IMG/VR virus record: IMGVR_UViG_3300011118_000005
Coordinates: 1-64,000 of that record
From: a virus
DNA length: 64,000 nucleotides
Strand: one strand, 5' to 3'
Position numbers and translations under genes: made by a program. Every line of letters begins with the position of its first letter. Position 1 is the first letter of the stretch. Under the pieces are notes generated by a model. That model was given only the letters and a program-made list of their open reading frames with translations, had not been told where the DNA came from and did not search any database. Shown here piece by piece: positions 36,119 through 44,101 of the stretch.

Positions 36119-36124
36119 GCTGCT

Positions 36125-36153
36125 ATTATACCCCTCCAGAGGTAGAAAGTCAA
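36125..36153 (-). promoter_or_regulatory. Consensus sigma70 promoter, +1 at the start codon
   Basis: TTGACT (36148-36153), 17 bases, exact TATAAT (36125-36130), reading leftward. Six bases separate TATAAT from the ATG at 36116-36118. GGAGG occurs inside the promoter spacer and would serve only transcripts coming from upstream. Confidence 0.8.
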
Positions 36154-36548
36154 GTATTTTCTTCTAAAATTTCCTGAATAATTTCCTCCGGGTCATCCAG
36201 GTATCGGTCGTATCTGGGTTTCCAGTAATCCCTGAAATTAGGAGGCTTAAATAGTTTAGCATACCACTCTTCAGAGGGGTACATCATGATCCACACTCCA
36301 AGGCCCCTGGCTTCCCATTTAGGCCACTTCTGACACTGTCGCTTGGTGTACTCATGTTTACCTTCTACCTTTACATCGATCCATCGGTGCATATCCAAGC
36401 CCTCATTCCAACAGTAGAGGTCAGGGATGCCGTGCTGAAAAGCATTTCCGTGCATCTTCTCTACCATCCAACCGCGCTGCTCAAGGAAAGTTATAATCTT
36501 GTCCTGGAGCAAATCCTCTGGTCGGCTGCGGAATCTAGGCTTCCTCAT
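36150..36548 (-). CDS. VRR-NUC/Holliday-junction-resolvase-like endonuclease
   Basis: A 132-residue PD-(D/E)XK protein: E11 in the first helix, G-I-P-D43-L-Y, then I-D58-V-K60 and a following T-K-R-Q-x-Q-K-W helix, as in VRR-NUC enzymes. Likely a structure-specific nuclease for replication or recombination intermediates. Confidence 0.72.
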   Translation of the reverse strand: MRKPRFRSRPEDLLQDKIITFLEQRGWMVEKMHGNAFQHGIPDLYCWNEGLDMHRWIDVKVEGKHEYTKRQCQKWPKWEARGLGVWIMMYPSEEWYAKLFKPPNFRDYWKPRYDRYLDDPEEIIQEILEENT

Positions 36549-36730
36549 GATGCGTCAATAATCTCAAGTATTGGCTCCACTTTAACATCAGTCATGTTTC
36601 TCACATAGATATCCGAAAGGATAATACCTTCAATATATTTCGCCATACTGCGTGCATGTTGCTCAGAAGACACATCTTCTGCGTGGCCAAATCCTTTCAC
36701 AGTTACTTGCAAGTACACTGTCTCAATCAT
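36545..36730 (-). CDS. Hypothetical protein
   Basis: A 61-residue protein (MIETVYLQVTVKGFGHAEDV...), short alpha/beta. Coupled to both neighbours by ATGA. No family was recognised. Confidence 0.55.
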   Translation of the reverse strand: MIETVYLQVTVKGFGHAEDVSSEQHARSMAKYIEGIILSDIYVRNMTDVKVEPILEIIDAS

Positions 36731-37044
36731 AATTTATCTGTCGTTTCTCTTGCGCGTTGGAAAATAGAACTGCCAACCATCTCACCTCCATCATACTCAA
36801 ATTCCACAATCGGCCCAGCTTCCCAAATATATTCACCAGTTTCACAAATGAATTTGACCATCAGATAGTCATTCATTTTAGGCTGTCTCCTTGCCTTGCC
36901 ACCGGATGGTACTGCGAACCAAATATCCGCTATGTCTTTCCGTTTTTCGGGAAACCATTCTGGTTCATGTATGTTGAGACCTTCGATAGTAAGTGTGCGA
37001 AATGTCGCACCACTTTCAGAGATTACTGCAATTTTGATTTTCAT
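36727..37044 (-). CDS. Hypothetical protein
   Basis: A 105-residue beta-rich protein (MKIKIAVISESGATFRTLTI...). It overlaps the Tat-signal gene by 29 bases. No family was recognised. Confidence 0.5.
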   Translation of the reverse strand: MKIKIAVISESGATFRTLTIEGLNIHEPEWFPEKRKDIADIWFAVPSGGKARRQPKMNDYLMVKFICETGEYIWEAGPIVEFEYDGGEMVGSSIFQRARETTDKL

Positions 37045-37285
37045 AATTTATCTCTTTACAAGATGAGAACAACATCTCATCTTCTAGAAGTTTCAGAGCT
37101 TCCTTAGCCCATTCTTCAGGAATAAATGGCCCATTTGGATCAATAGGCGTAAGCGGTCTACTTTTTATTACCAAAGGAAGTGCGTCCGGTTTCGGCATCC
37201 CAGGCATCAAAACAAACCCAGCAGTGGCCGCAAGACCACCGCTGAGCCATTTCATAAAATCACGCCTGTTACCCTGCGGTAGCAT
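37016..37285 (-). CDS. Orphan twin-arginine signal protein
   Basis: An 89-residue protein starting MLPQGNRRDFMKWLSGGLAA. N-R-R-x-F-M-K followed by a moderately hydrophobic stretch is a Tat signal. The mature part is short and ends in IPEEWAKEALKLLEDEML. I recall similar 'RR-x-F ... I-x-x-E-A-L-x-x-L' starts on phage proteins. GAGGAGAACT precedes the ATG. Confidence 0.6.
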   Translation of the reverse strand: MLPQGNRRDFMKWLSGGLAATAGFVLMPGMPKPDALPLVIKSRPLTPIDPNGPFIPEEWAKEALKLLEDEMLFSSCKEINYENQNCSNL

Positions 37286-37472
37286 AGTTCTCCTCATAGA
37301 TTCTATGGGCCTTGCCGTCCATGTCAACTCCCAAAAGATCCAGCAGTCTCTCGCGCTTGTGCGCGTTCCACCCTACGATCCCAGACTGGCAGCATAGTGC
37401 TCTTAGTTGCGGCGTGGTAAGACTGACTACCCATGTCTGAAACTCATCGTTGCATGTTACTGTTCGGCTCAT
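37269..37472 (-). CDS. SAP-like small protein
   Basis: A 67-residue protein. SLTTPQLRALCCQSGIVGWN then KRERLLDLLGV resembles the helix-extended-helix of SAP domains (L-R-x-L-x-x-x-x-G-I-x-G-W-x-x-x-x-R-x-x-L), which bind DNA. GGAGATACA precedes the ATG. Confidence 0.5.
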   Translation of the reverse strand: MSRTVTCNDEFQTWVVSLTTPQLRALCCQSGIVGWNAHKRERLLDLLGVDMDGKAHRIYEENYATAG

Positions 37473-37737
37473 TGTATCTCCAAATTAAGTCTTGCATGGC
37501 TTCTACAAGAGTCATGCTTAAATGAACTGCTAAGTAAAATTTCCTTTCTTCACTACTACCTTGAGTCGGTCGAATACAAATTTCCTCTATGCGGTACTCA
37601 TGGACCGTTAGAACTGCCGGTCTCCTGCCACATGGCGAAGGGTCAGTTAGCCTCAGAATCGGACAGTGAGTGGTATTCATTATCCTTCCGTCAAGAGACT
37701 CCGGTCCACCAACCACCAAAACATTGATATTATTCAT
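37444..37737 (-). CDS. Hypothetical protein
   Basis: A 97-residue protein starting MNNINVLVVGGPESLDGRIM. GGAG precedes the ATG and overlaps the polymerase stop (TGATG). The C-terminal KFYLAVHLSMTLVEAMQDLIW is helical. No family was recognised. Confidence 0.55.
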   Translation of the reverse strand: MNNINVLVVGGPESLDGRIMNTTHCPILRLTDPSPCGRRPAVLTVHEYRIEEICIRPTQGSSEERKFYLAVHLSMTLVEAMQDLIWRYNEPNSNMQR

Positions 37738-40160
37738 CACATACTCCATCCGATAATGCGGCCATTTTCTCCGTCGCCTTTTTCGGCCCAAGATTTGTTT
37801 CCAGTGAACCACTCGATAGATGTTAATGGCACATACTTAACCTGCTCAGCCACTTTGTCCTCAATCCGCTGTTCGATCTCTTTAACAATTTCAGCCGCGC
37901 TGACCGCAGCAATTTCATCATGCACGCTCATGAGAGTCAATTTATAATCATGGATGCCTTGCGGCTGGGTTTCCCATATTGCGGCCTGAGTGCCAATGGT
38001 GAGTTCGCGACCGGTACTCTGAATAACATGATTATTGGCCGCGCGGATAATCTTATTCTGGATCGAGAAGCACGCACCATACAAAGCCGAGGAAATTGCG
38101 CCGACAATAGTCTGTACCCTATTCCGGTCTTTCCTATCCCGCTGTACCTTTAGTGTCAACTTCTGCCATTTCGGCGGAAGATTTTTGACTGTGTCCCAAA
38201 CCATTCGTTGAATCTTATACTCTGTCTCAAAGTATCGACGGAAACCATAAATAGATTCTATATATTTATCCTTTACTTCGTGGTATGTCATGGAACTATC
38301 TGCGCCTTGCTTGATCGAAGAAAACCTATCAGTAATTCCTTTCTTGGTCGCAGCCATTTGGGGGTATTTTCTAAGGATTTTATTAAAAGCCTTTCTGGCT
38401 ATTTCCTCATCCACATTACAGTTGCGGGCCAATGTCCCAAATGTGCCACCATACAAAGTCAGAAATACGGCAGACTTACCTTTACCGTATCTTTCGTCCC
38501 CTTCCTCAGAGTGGTAAGTCTCCATGATTTCTTCGTATGTTGACTCATATAGTTCGGCGGCAAACTCCGCATGAAAGGATCTACCAGACTTCAAAGAATC
38601 CATTAGATCCTTATCATTCATAACAGTGGCCGCAATAGCAACCTCCTGACTTGAATAATCGCCAGCCGATAATATCAACCCTGGATCTGCGAGTACAAAC
38701 AAGGATCGGACTGCTGGAGAATGATCGATTCCGTGGAAATTAAGTCCTCCTGCGCCGGACATTCTTCCGCTCTTTGCTCCAATGACGTTGAAGTCTGGAT
38801 ATGCCCTGCGGGCAAGAAGCAATTTATTGAAAAGCTCGACTCGCTTGGTATGCCGTCGAATCTTTTCGATATGCTCCAGCCGTCCAACAACAGGCATTGC
38901 TCCTGGACCGCAATAGCCAAGGCCGTTGCATCTTTGGCAATCTCCACCATTCTCTCCTTGAACTCCTCCATCCCCCGTCTCTCCTCTACCTTCTTCTTCA
39001 TCTCGACAAAAACATTCTTCTCGTTCATCTAAAACAAACTCCTTTTTAAGTATATCTATTACTTTCTGGTCACAACCGCCAGCCAGTAGAAGCTGTTCTT
39101 CAGGATCTAACGCTGCTGACACGAATCCTAGCACTTGCTTGGGTGAATTTACATTCAATTTTGCACCGCCTACTATCTTCAGTGATTCTTCCGACAACTT
39201 CTTTGTCCCTGCTAGATCGACAGCGAATCCACGAAGACGAACAGACGCTACCTGACAGGCCAACAGGGAATCACGATCCTCGACCGGTGCGTCGAAGTAT
39301 GTATACAGCTTGCTGAGCATCACAATGTCATCTTCGGCATACTCTTGGGCTTTAGTATTTCTCGCCCAGTGTTCAATATGACTTTTCAATAACGCTGGCC
39401 AAGTAGGCTTATCTTCATAGAGCCAATCTCTCTCAGCGTTAGTCAATAGCTTGACAAATGGTGCATATCCTAGTTCGGCTGGTGCAGTGGCGTGAGCAAT
39501 ATCTTCAAATTTGTGTTCGACATTATGGTCGCATAGAAATGCCGCCAGATGCTTCAAAGAATTGCTAGGAGTAAATGATAGTTTGAGATCTTGGAATCCA
39601 AGATCAAGTTCTCCTGTTTCTGTATGACAGTCAGATATAGACCACCTTGGACCATTTGGCTTACTTCTCTTGGCGAACAAAATCCACGGCAGGGCTTGGG
39701 CTTTCTCCTCCAGCATACATCGCAACGGCTCTGCTAGGCCAATGGGAACCCTGCGAATCCAGATAGGCTTGGCATCCATCAGGCTGGATTGGTATTTTCC
39801 CTGTTGCGCCAGAATCATGGTATCCACGCAGGCCCTTGGCTTGAGGCACTTGCCTAACCGAGAAGTGTACTCCATCTCTGCCCAGTAATCCATGTTGAAG
39901 TCCGTAGGACGAAACAGCCTGCCTGCTGCGTCTTGTTGGTTAAACATATTGTAAATCTTGGACAGATGGAACCAGTCGAACCGCGCATTGTGAAACACCA
40001 CCAACCCATCGACGAACATCTCAATCAAGTCTAAGGTGGACTGAATTGGCTCTAGCCAAATGTGATGGAGGTGTACGGGTCCGCCGTGCTCGGCCCATTG
40101 AATAGTGACCGGGACTCCATGGAAACCGCAAGTCTCTGTATCAATCAGATGTGTCTTCAT
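37737..40160 (-). CDS. Family A DNA polymerase with 3'-5' exonuclease and Cys insertion
   Basis: An 807-residue phage replicase. The proofreading domain starts with D7-T-E9 (LIDTETCGF) and includes VVFHNARFDW. The polymerase domain has motif A GDYSSQEVAIAA, motif B KSAVFLTLYGGTFG and motif C SVHDEI. Between the domains (around residues 395-440) lies an acidic, Gly-rich insertion with CFC and CQRCNGLGYC, a DnaJ-type C-x-x-C-x-G-x-G knuckle. The start at 40160 lies in the upstream gene. There is no 5'-3' exonuclease domain. Confidence 0.92.
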   Translation of the reverse strand: MKTHLIDTETCGFHGVPVTIQWAEHGGPVHLHHIWLEPIQSTLDLIEMFVDGLVVFHNARFDWFHLSKIYNMFNQQDAAGRLFRPTDFNMDYWAEMEYTSRLGKCLKPRACVDTMILAQQGKYQSSLMDAKPIWIRRVPIGLAEPLRCMLEEKAQALPWILFAKRSKPNGPRWSISDCHTETGELDLGFQDLKLSFTPSNSLKHLAAFLCDHNVEHKFEDIAHATAPAELGYAPFVKLLTNAERDWLYEDKPTWPALLKSHIEHWARNTKAQEYAEDDIVMLSKLYTYFDAPVEDRDSLLACQVASVRLRGFAVDLAGTKKLSEESLKIVGGAKLNVNSPKQVLGFVSAALDPEEQLLLAGGCDQKVIDILKKEFVLDEREECFCRDEEEGRGETGDGGVQGENGGDCQRCNGLGYCGPGAMPVVGRLEHIEKIRRHTKRVELFNKLLLARRAYPDFNVIGAKSGRMSGAGGLNFHGIDHSPAVRSLFVLADPGLILSAGDYSSQEVAIAATVMNDKDLMDSLKSGRSFHAEFAAELYESTYEEIMETYHSEEGDERYGKGKSAVFLTLYGGTFGTLARNCNVDEEIARKAFNKILRKYPQMAATKKGITDRFSSIKQGADSSMTYHEVKDKYIESIYGFRRYFETEYKIQRMVWDTVKNLPPKWQKLTLKVQRDRKDRNRVQTIVGAISSALYGACFSIQNKIIRAANNHVIQSTGRELTIGTQAAIWETQPQGIHDYKLTLMSVHDEIAAVSAAEIVKEIEQRIEDKVAEQVKYVPLTSIEWFTGNKSWAEKGDGENGRIIGWSM

Positions 40161-40353
40161 TTCGCAGATCAAACGCTCTAGCTTGTTCGGCTTGTTCTTC
40201 AGAGATATATATGCCGCCTAGTCGGCAGCCCATATATCCATACTTATCTACTTTGTCAAACAGGGCTTTATTGCCGCTTATCTTAACGACATTCCTTTTC
40301 TCAATTGTGCCTCCCACTACATCATTGGCCGGATATACATATACTAATATCAT
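40141..40353 (-). CDS. Hypothetical protein
   Basis: A 70-residue protein (MILVYVYPANDVVGGTIEKR...), beta-rich with an acidic C-terminus. It overlaps the polymerase start by 20 bases and the ParB-like stop by ATGA. No family was recognised. Confidence 0.55.
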   Translation of the reverse strand: MILVYVYPANDVVGGTIEKRNVVKISGNKALFDKVDKYGYMGCRLGGIYISEEQAEQARAFDLRNEDTSD

Positions 40354-41099
40354 TGCTCGTTATCCTTGATGAGAGTCATCAATAAAGTCTCGCTAATTTC
40401 GCCAAGAGCCCAGCGCAGAACATGCACATGTTGCATCATGTCGATTTCCATCAGCCTAGTCATCAAAGCCTGCACCTGCTTCTTAGGACGAATGGCTTTC
40501 CGGTTTGAGTATTTCTCAGCCATTTCCTGTGTTGTCATGCCTTCTTGCTTACCCTGTACGATAAGCGCTGCGGTCGCTTTCTGCTCTGCCTCTGTCTTGG
40601 AAAGCAACATGTTCACATCAGCCGCCGACAAGTATCCTGCTTCGACCTGCGCAATAACCTCTTCAGGTAGTCTCCACACTTGCCATCGGTTTCGGACCCA
40701 TCCTCTTGATTTGCCGATTTCACGAGAAATTACAAGGTCGCTAATATCTGGATCGTATGCCCTATATAGCATACGACATTGTTCCCAATATTCAGGGTTT
40801 TCCCTCTCCAGATTCTCGACAATATTAAGCACCTTGGATTTGTGCTCATCGACTTCCCTGACATGGCACTCAACCTCAGTGTGGCCCAAAATAGTGGCGC
40901 AGGCAACCATTCTACGATAGCCAACAACAAGCTGGTACGCATAAACGGTTTCATGCTCTATTGGTCTGACCACCAACGGATGTATCAAACCATGTGTAGC
41001 AATAGAAGCCGCAAGCTCTGCACAGGAGTCCGGCGAAAACTCATCACGAGAGACATTTTTGCTATGGTCTACCAGTATATTTGCTACTGGAATCTTCAT
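40350..41099 (-). CDS. ParB/Spo0J-like DNA-binding protein 1
   Basis: A 249-residue protein. The N-terminal ParB-like domain has GLIHPLVVRPIEHE then YQLVVGYRRMVACA (the G-x-R-R nucleotide-contact box) and VLNIVENLERENPEYWE. A helix-turn-helix follows (LVISREIGKSRGWVRNRWQV). The start MKIPVANILVDHSKNV at 41099 is set by GGAG and by TGATG coupling. It may act in partition, replication control or as a transcription factor. Confidence 0.75.
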   Translation of the reverse strand: MKIPVANILVDHSKNVSRDEFSPDSCAELAASIATHGLIHPLVVRPIEHETVYAYQLVVGYRRMVACATILGHTEVECHVREVDEHKSKVLNIVENLERENPEYWEQCRMLYRAYDPDISDLVISREIGKSRGWVRNRWQVWRLPEEVIAQVEAGYLSAADVNMLLSKTEAEQKATAALIVQGKQEGMTTQEMAEKYSNRKAIRPKKQVQALMTRLMEIDMMQHVHVLRWALGEISETLLMTLIKDNEQ

Positions 41100-41314
41100 C
41101 AACGCGCTCCTGTATATGGGGCTAATGAACATTTCTCGCCGCACGACCCAGTCATAAGTCGGCAATCTTGAACAACACACATCGTTTCCGATACCCCACC
41201 CTCTACCCGGTCTATTGTCTGCACTCGCACCAAAACAGTTTTAACACTGACTTTGGATGCGTAGGTGCGAGTAATCGCCAAGTCGTCGGACGTAGAATCA
41301 AGTAAATGCCACAT
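41099..41314 (-). CDS. Hypothetical protein
   Basis: A 71-residue protein (MWHLLDSTSDDLAITRTYAS...), Cys-containing at its C-terminus. Its stop overlaps the ParB-like start (TGATG). No family was recognised. Confidence 0.45.
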   Translation of the reverse strand: MWHLLDSTSDDLAITRTYASKVSVKTVLVRVQTIDRVEGGVSETMCVVQDCRLMTGSCGEKCSLAPYTGAR

Positions 41315-41317
41315 TTT

Positions 41318-41743
41318 TTATTCCCTGTAAAAGCCATCGTAGTCATTGTAATTAGCTGAACCGGCATCCCAAGCACCGTGTTCTCTCACCATTGGCTCCC
41401 AGCCATATTGTTCATACTCATCCATTGAATCATCTCTGGGAGGGCACCCAATATCGCTTGGTCTCATGTATTCAATAGAGGATGCGTGCGGTCTCCCTGA
41501 TTCTGGGTGGTGGTTGACCAGCCGGGTTCCAGGAGGCCGAGGTCCAAGGAACGCCGCAGCCAGAATATCGATGATGGCAAAGCGTCCTGTGATTCCACAT
41601 CTATCCAGAGTAACATGGGTCTGCGATGAGGAATTGAATAATACAGCCTCCGGGTCTGTCGGTTTTCCCTCAGAGAACATGCCATCACTGCTGATAACAT
41701 ACTCTCCCTCGAATCCAGGGACTTCTTTCCAAATGCGGTCCAT
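41318..41743 (-). CDS. NUMOD4/HNH-like protein, degenerate
   Basis: A 141-residue protein opening W-K-E-V-P-G-F-E-G-E-Y-V-I-S-S-D-G (NUMOD4), then an HNH-like region LAAAFLGPRPPGTRLVNHHP...SSIEYMRPSD. The usual C-terminal Asn and His are not clearly kept. Phage HNH homing endonucleases have this layout, so this may be a decayed or divergent one. Confidence 0.6.
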   Translation of the reverse strand: MDRIWKEVPGFEGEYVISSDGMFSEGKPTDPEAVLFNSSSQTHVTLDRCGITGRFAIIDILAAAFLGPRPPGTRLVNHHPESGRPHASSIEYMRPSDIGCPPRDDSMDEYEQYGWEPMVREHGAWDAGSANYNDYDGFYRE

Positions 41744-41744
41744 T

Positions 41745-43007
41745 TTATTTCTCCATTATCTGATAACGTACCGGACCAGCTTTCTCGCCCTCTGTACGCA
41801 TTTTAATCGGTAACCGCCACGTCACCCCATTGTGCTTATGGACTCCAAAGATAGTCTGCGAAGGACTCCCGGCTTCATCAATGTTCTGATAGCTGTACTG
41901 GTCACATGCCAGCCACGCGCCGTTGCCGAGCATCGTCGCACCGCCTGAGACCTGGACTTGGCCCTCGGTGTGGAAGTGGCCAGAACAGAAGTAATGGACC
42001 GCTCCCTTGTGCAACGGCACAATGGTCTGCGACTTGCGCTTCGCACGAGCCCAGGTCTCGGAACTGCCTTTCTTCCCATGCCCATGATGGCAGAAGAAGT
42101 TCCATCCCTCGATCTCTTTGATCGTGCTGAGCCCCGCTGGGAACTCGAACTTCACGTTCTTGAGATTCTGGCAATGTACCTGAGCGATCTTCATAATCAG
42201 AGTGTCGTGATTCGCGGCCACGCTCTGTGTGTGGAACTCAATTTTATCGGTGAGGCGTCCGTGATTGCCAACGATGCTCAAGATCTCAATCTCGGCAAAG
42301 TAGGCAGACAACTCTGCGAACATCTGCGAGAACAACTGCGCAATGGCCAAATCATTGGTGAATGGATCTCCAAAATACGAACGTCGGTCGGCATTGTGGA
42401 TTTGCCCAGAGGTGTAGTCGCCGAGCCCCAAGATAACCAACTTGCGGAACTTGAAGTTCGATAACGAAACCATAGTGAACTTTAGCAATTCATCAATCAG
42501 AACCTCGGCCCGACGCGCCGCCACCGGGAAATCGAAATCTTCTAGGCCGTCGACCTCTTCCGGGGTGACTACTTGGTCACAGTGAGGGTCAGACAGCATT
42601 AGCACCAAAGTCTCTTCAATGGCTTGGCCGCTTATCTTCGGCAGCTTAACCGGCTTGACGGCCCGGATAGGGGTGATGATTGGTGAGAGTTGCTCCACAA
42701 TCCCGTCGACAACGGCAATCCGCTTGCTGGCTGCCTTGAGTTGCCGCTTCAGCAAATTACGCTCTTGGCGGCAGTTCTCAAGTTGGCCAAACAAGGCGAC
42801 ATTTTGAGTTTCCAGATTCAGATGCTTGGGCTGTCCACCAGGAATCCGTTGTGCCTGCAATAATGGCTCAACTGCTTTGTAAGATCTGTTAGTGGCAATA
42901 TCGCTGACCATAGAACGACTGATGCCAAACTTCTCTCCAATCTCTTTTTGGGTCAGTTTGTTTTCGAGAAGAAGTTGCTTGATCTTTTTTACATTGCTAA
43001 GTTTCAT
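41745..43007 (-). CDS. HTH-calcineurin-like phosphoesterase fusion
   Basis: A 420-residue protein. An N-terminal helix-turn-helix (LTQKEIGEKFGISRSMVSDI, about residues 18-37) and a short coiled coil (75-100) precede a metallophosphoesterase domain. That domain has S-D-P-H, G-L-G-D-Y, V-G-N-H-G, C-H-H-G-H-G and S-G-H-F-H in order. The pairing suggests a phosphodiesterase or nuclease directed to DNA. GGGAGCAATA precedes the ATG. Confidence 0.75.
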   Translation of the reverse strand: MKLSNVKKIKQLLLENKLTQKEIGEKFGISRSMVSDIATNRSYKAVEPLLQAQRIPGGQPKHLNLETQNVALFGQLENCRQERNLLKRQLKAASKRIAVVDGIVEQLSPIITPIRAVKPVKLPKISGQAIEETLVLMLSDPHCDQVVTPEEVDGLEDFDFPVAARRAEVLIDELLKFTMVSLSNFKFRKLVILGLGDYTSGQIHNADRRSYFGDPFTNDLAIAQLFSQMFAELSAYFAEIEILSIVGNHGRLTDKIEFHTQSVAANHDTLIMKIAQVHCQNLKNVKFEFPAGLSTIKEIEGWNFFCHHGHGKKGSSETWARAKRKSQTIVPLHKGAVHYFCSGHFHTEGQVQVSGGATMLGNGAWLACDQYSYQNIDEAGSPSQTIFGVHKHNGVTWRLPIKMRTEGEKAGPVRYQIMEK

Positions 43008-43182
43008 TATTGCTCCCGTTGATTATTATATGCCACTGCTTCTGTTGACTGTTATACTCCTGCGTCAAAATATCTACTACCTTACGTTTGAAATCCGGCC
43101 AATCCCTAAGCATCTTATCTGGGTCTCGTGGCGCAGGCACTAAATGATCTGGAATGTTCATATTCTTTTCATCTAGGATCAT
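42997..43182 (-). CDS. Hypothetical protein
   Basis: A 61-residue protein (MILDEKNMNIPDHLVPAPRD...). It overlaps the phosphoesterase start by 11 bases. No family was recognised. Confidence 0.5.
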   Translation of the reverse strand: MILDEKNMNIPDHLVPAPRDPDKMLRDWPDFKRKVVDILTQEYNSQQKQWHIIINGSNNET

Positions 43183-43183
43183 G

Positions 43184-43483
43184 TTATTGCTCCACGAATG
43201 GGTTAAGTATGGTTACGGGCTCGACATATCTGGTTGTTATGTAATCTCGACTATAGGTCACTCTAGACCGTGACGCATTAGCCGGTATCCTCGGACTCGG
43301 ATAATATGTCCTCTTTCTCTCTTTCCGGCGCGGACGATAGTAATATGATTCAGGTACCACATATATTACTTTAGGGCCTGGACAAGGACGCTTGCGGGGT
43401 GGGCGCAAGTCATAGTCAGGGAATTGATAAGCCGATGCACTGGAGCACATCAAAGCGATGATTGTGATTATAATGTATCTCAT
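43184..43483 (-). CDS. Secreted basic Tyr/Pro-rich protein, predicted leaderless
   Basis: A 99-residue protein. A signal peptide (MRYIIITIIALMCSSASA, cleavage after ASA likely) precedes a basic domain rich in Arg, Tyr and Pro. The promoter at 43490-43518 puts +1 on the ATG, and no ribosome site is visible. Function unknown; exported cationic proteins can act on the envelope. Confidence 0.6.
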   Translation of the reverse strand: MRYIIITIIALMCSSASAYQFPDYDLRPPRKRPCPGPKVIYVVPESYYYRPRRKERKRTYYPSPRIPANASRSRVTYSRDYITTRYVEPVTILNPFVEQ

Positions 43484-43489
43484 ACTAAT

Positions 43490-43518
43490 ATTATATCCTG
43501 TAGGATATACAATGTCAA
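43490..43518 (-). promoter_or_regulatory. Consensus sigma70 promoter, +1 at the start codon
   Basis: Exact TTGACA (43513-43518), 17 bases, exact TATAAT (43490-43495), reading leftward. Exactly six bases separate TATAAT from the ATG at 43481-43483, the same spacing as at 36118. Confidence 0.85.
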
Positions 43519-43541
43519 GCAAAATCTTTCAATAAAATAAA

Positions 43542-43718
43542 TTACTTCTTATCCAAACCTTCCCAAGTACCAGAATACTCGACAAGTTCAACCTCCAAAT
43601 CATGATCAGTATCTGGCACCATTTCGTCACGTAGAATTTTATCTACTTGTTCCATTAGCTTCAACGGATTCAGCCCAGAGACTCCAAATAAATTCACCTC
43701 TAATTTCACATAGCTCAT
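43542..43718 (-). CDS. Hypothetical protein
   Basis: A 58-residue acidic protein (MSYVKLEVNLFGVSGLNPLK...), alpha/beta. AAGGAGACTAAA precedes the ATG. The 113 bases upstream (43719-43831) hold no recognisable gene. Confidence 0.55.
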   Translation of the reverse strand: MSYVKLEVNLFGVSGLNPLKLMEQVDKILRDEMVPDTDHDLEVELVEYSGTWEGLDKK

Positions 43719-43831
43719 TTTAGTCTCCTTGGTACTCAGACACCACTAATATGCTGGAGTGGCGTGTTTTGGAAAAATGCCTCAAAAAAGTGACTTATAT
43801 ATAGATTCTACGTCGACTGAAAAATCTCTCA

Positions 43832-44101
43832 TCATCGAGCCTGGATTGGCAGAAGTAGGCGGCAGGCGTCCCTAAAACGGTCTGGGTGGAACTTGACAGA
43901 GACCTCACCGAAATCCCCATCTGCAACCACGGTTCCTAGTCGCTTCAGCTTGCGGACCACAGATTTATCGTTTGCAGCCGCTACTAGGAATTTGCCATCT
44001 TGGTAGATGTGGCCGAACTTGCAAATGAGGTTTATCGTATCATATTCGTGCTCTGTAATCTTCCACCCGGAGCCACGGGACAATTTTTTAATCGTCTTCA
44101 T
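43832..44101 (-). CDS. Hypothetical basic protein
   Basis: An 89-residue protein starting MKTIKKLSRGSGWKITEHEY. GGAGGATGAAG precedes the chosen ATG inside the helicase 3' end. Predicted alpha/beta, basic. No family was recognised. Confidence 0.5.
   Translation of the reverse strand: MKTIKKLSRGSGWKITEHEYDTINLICKFGHIYQDGKFLVAAANDKSVVRKLKRLGTVVADGDFGEVSVKFHPDRFRDACRLLLPIQAR

Noticed and set aside
38675-39028. Separate gene inside the polymerase (Met-Asn-Glu-Lys... frame)
   Set aside because: It lies wholly within the polymerase coding region in another frame, over the acidic insertion whose biased codons keep other frames open.
41902-42464. Large plus- and minus-strand open frames inside the phosphoesterase gene
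   Set aside because: They follow the GC-richer codon usage of the real gene, have no ribosome sites, and the phosphoesterase motifs are intact in the chosen frame.
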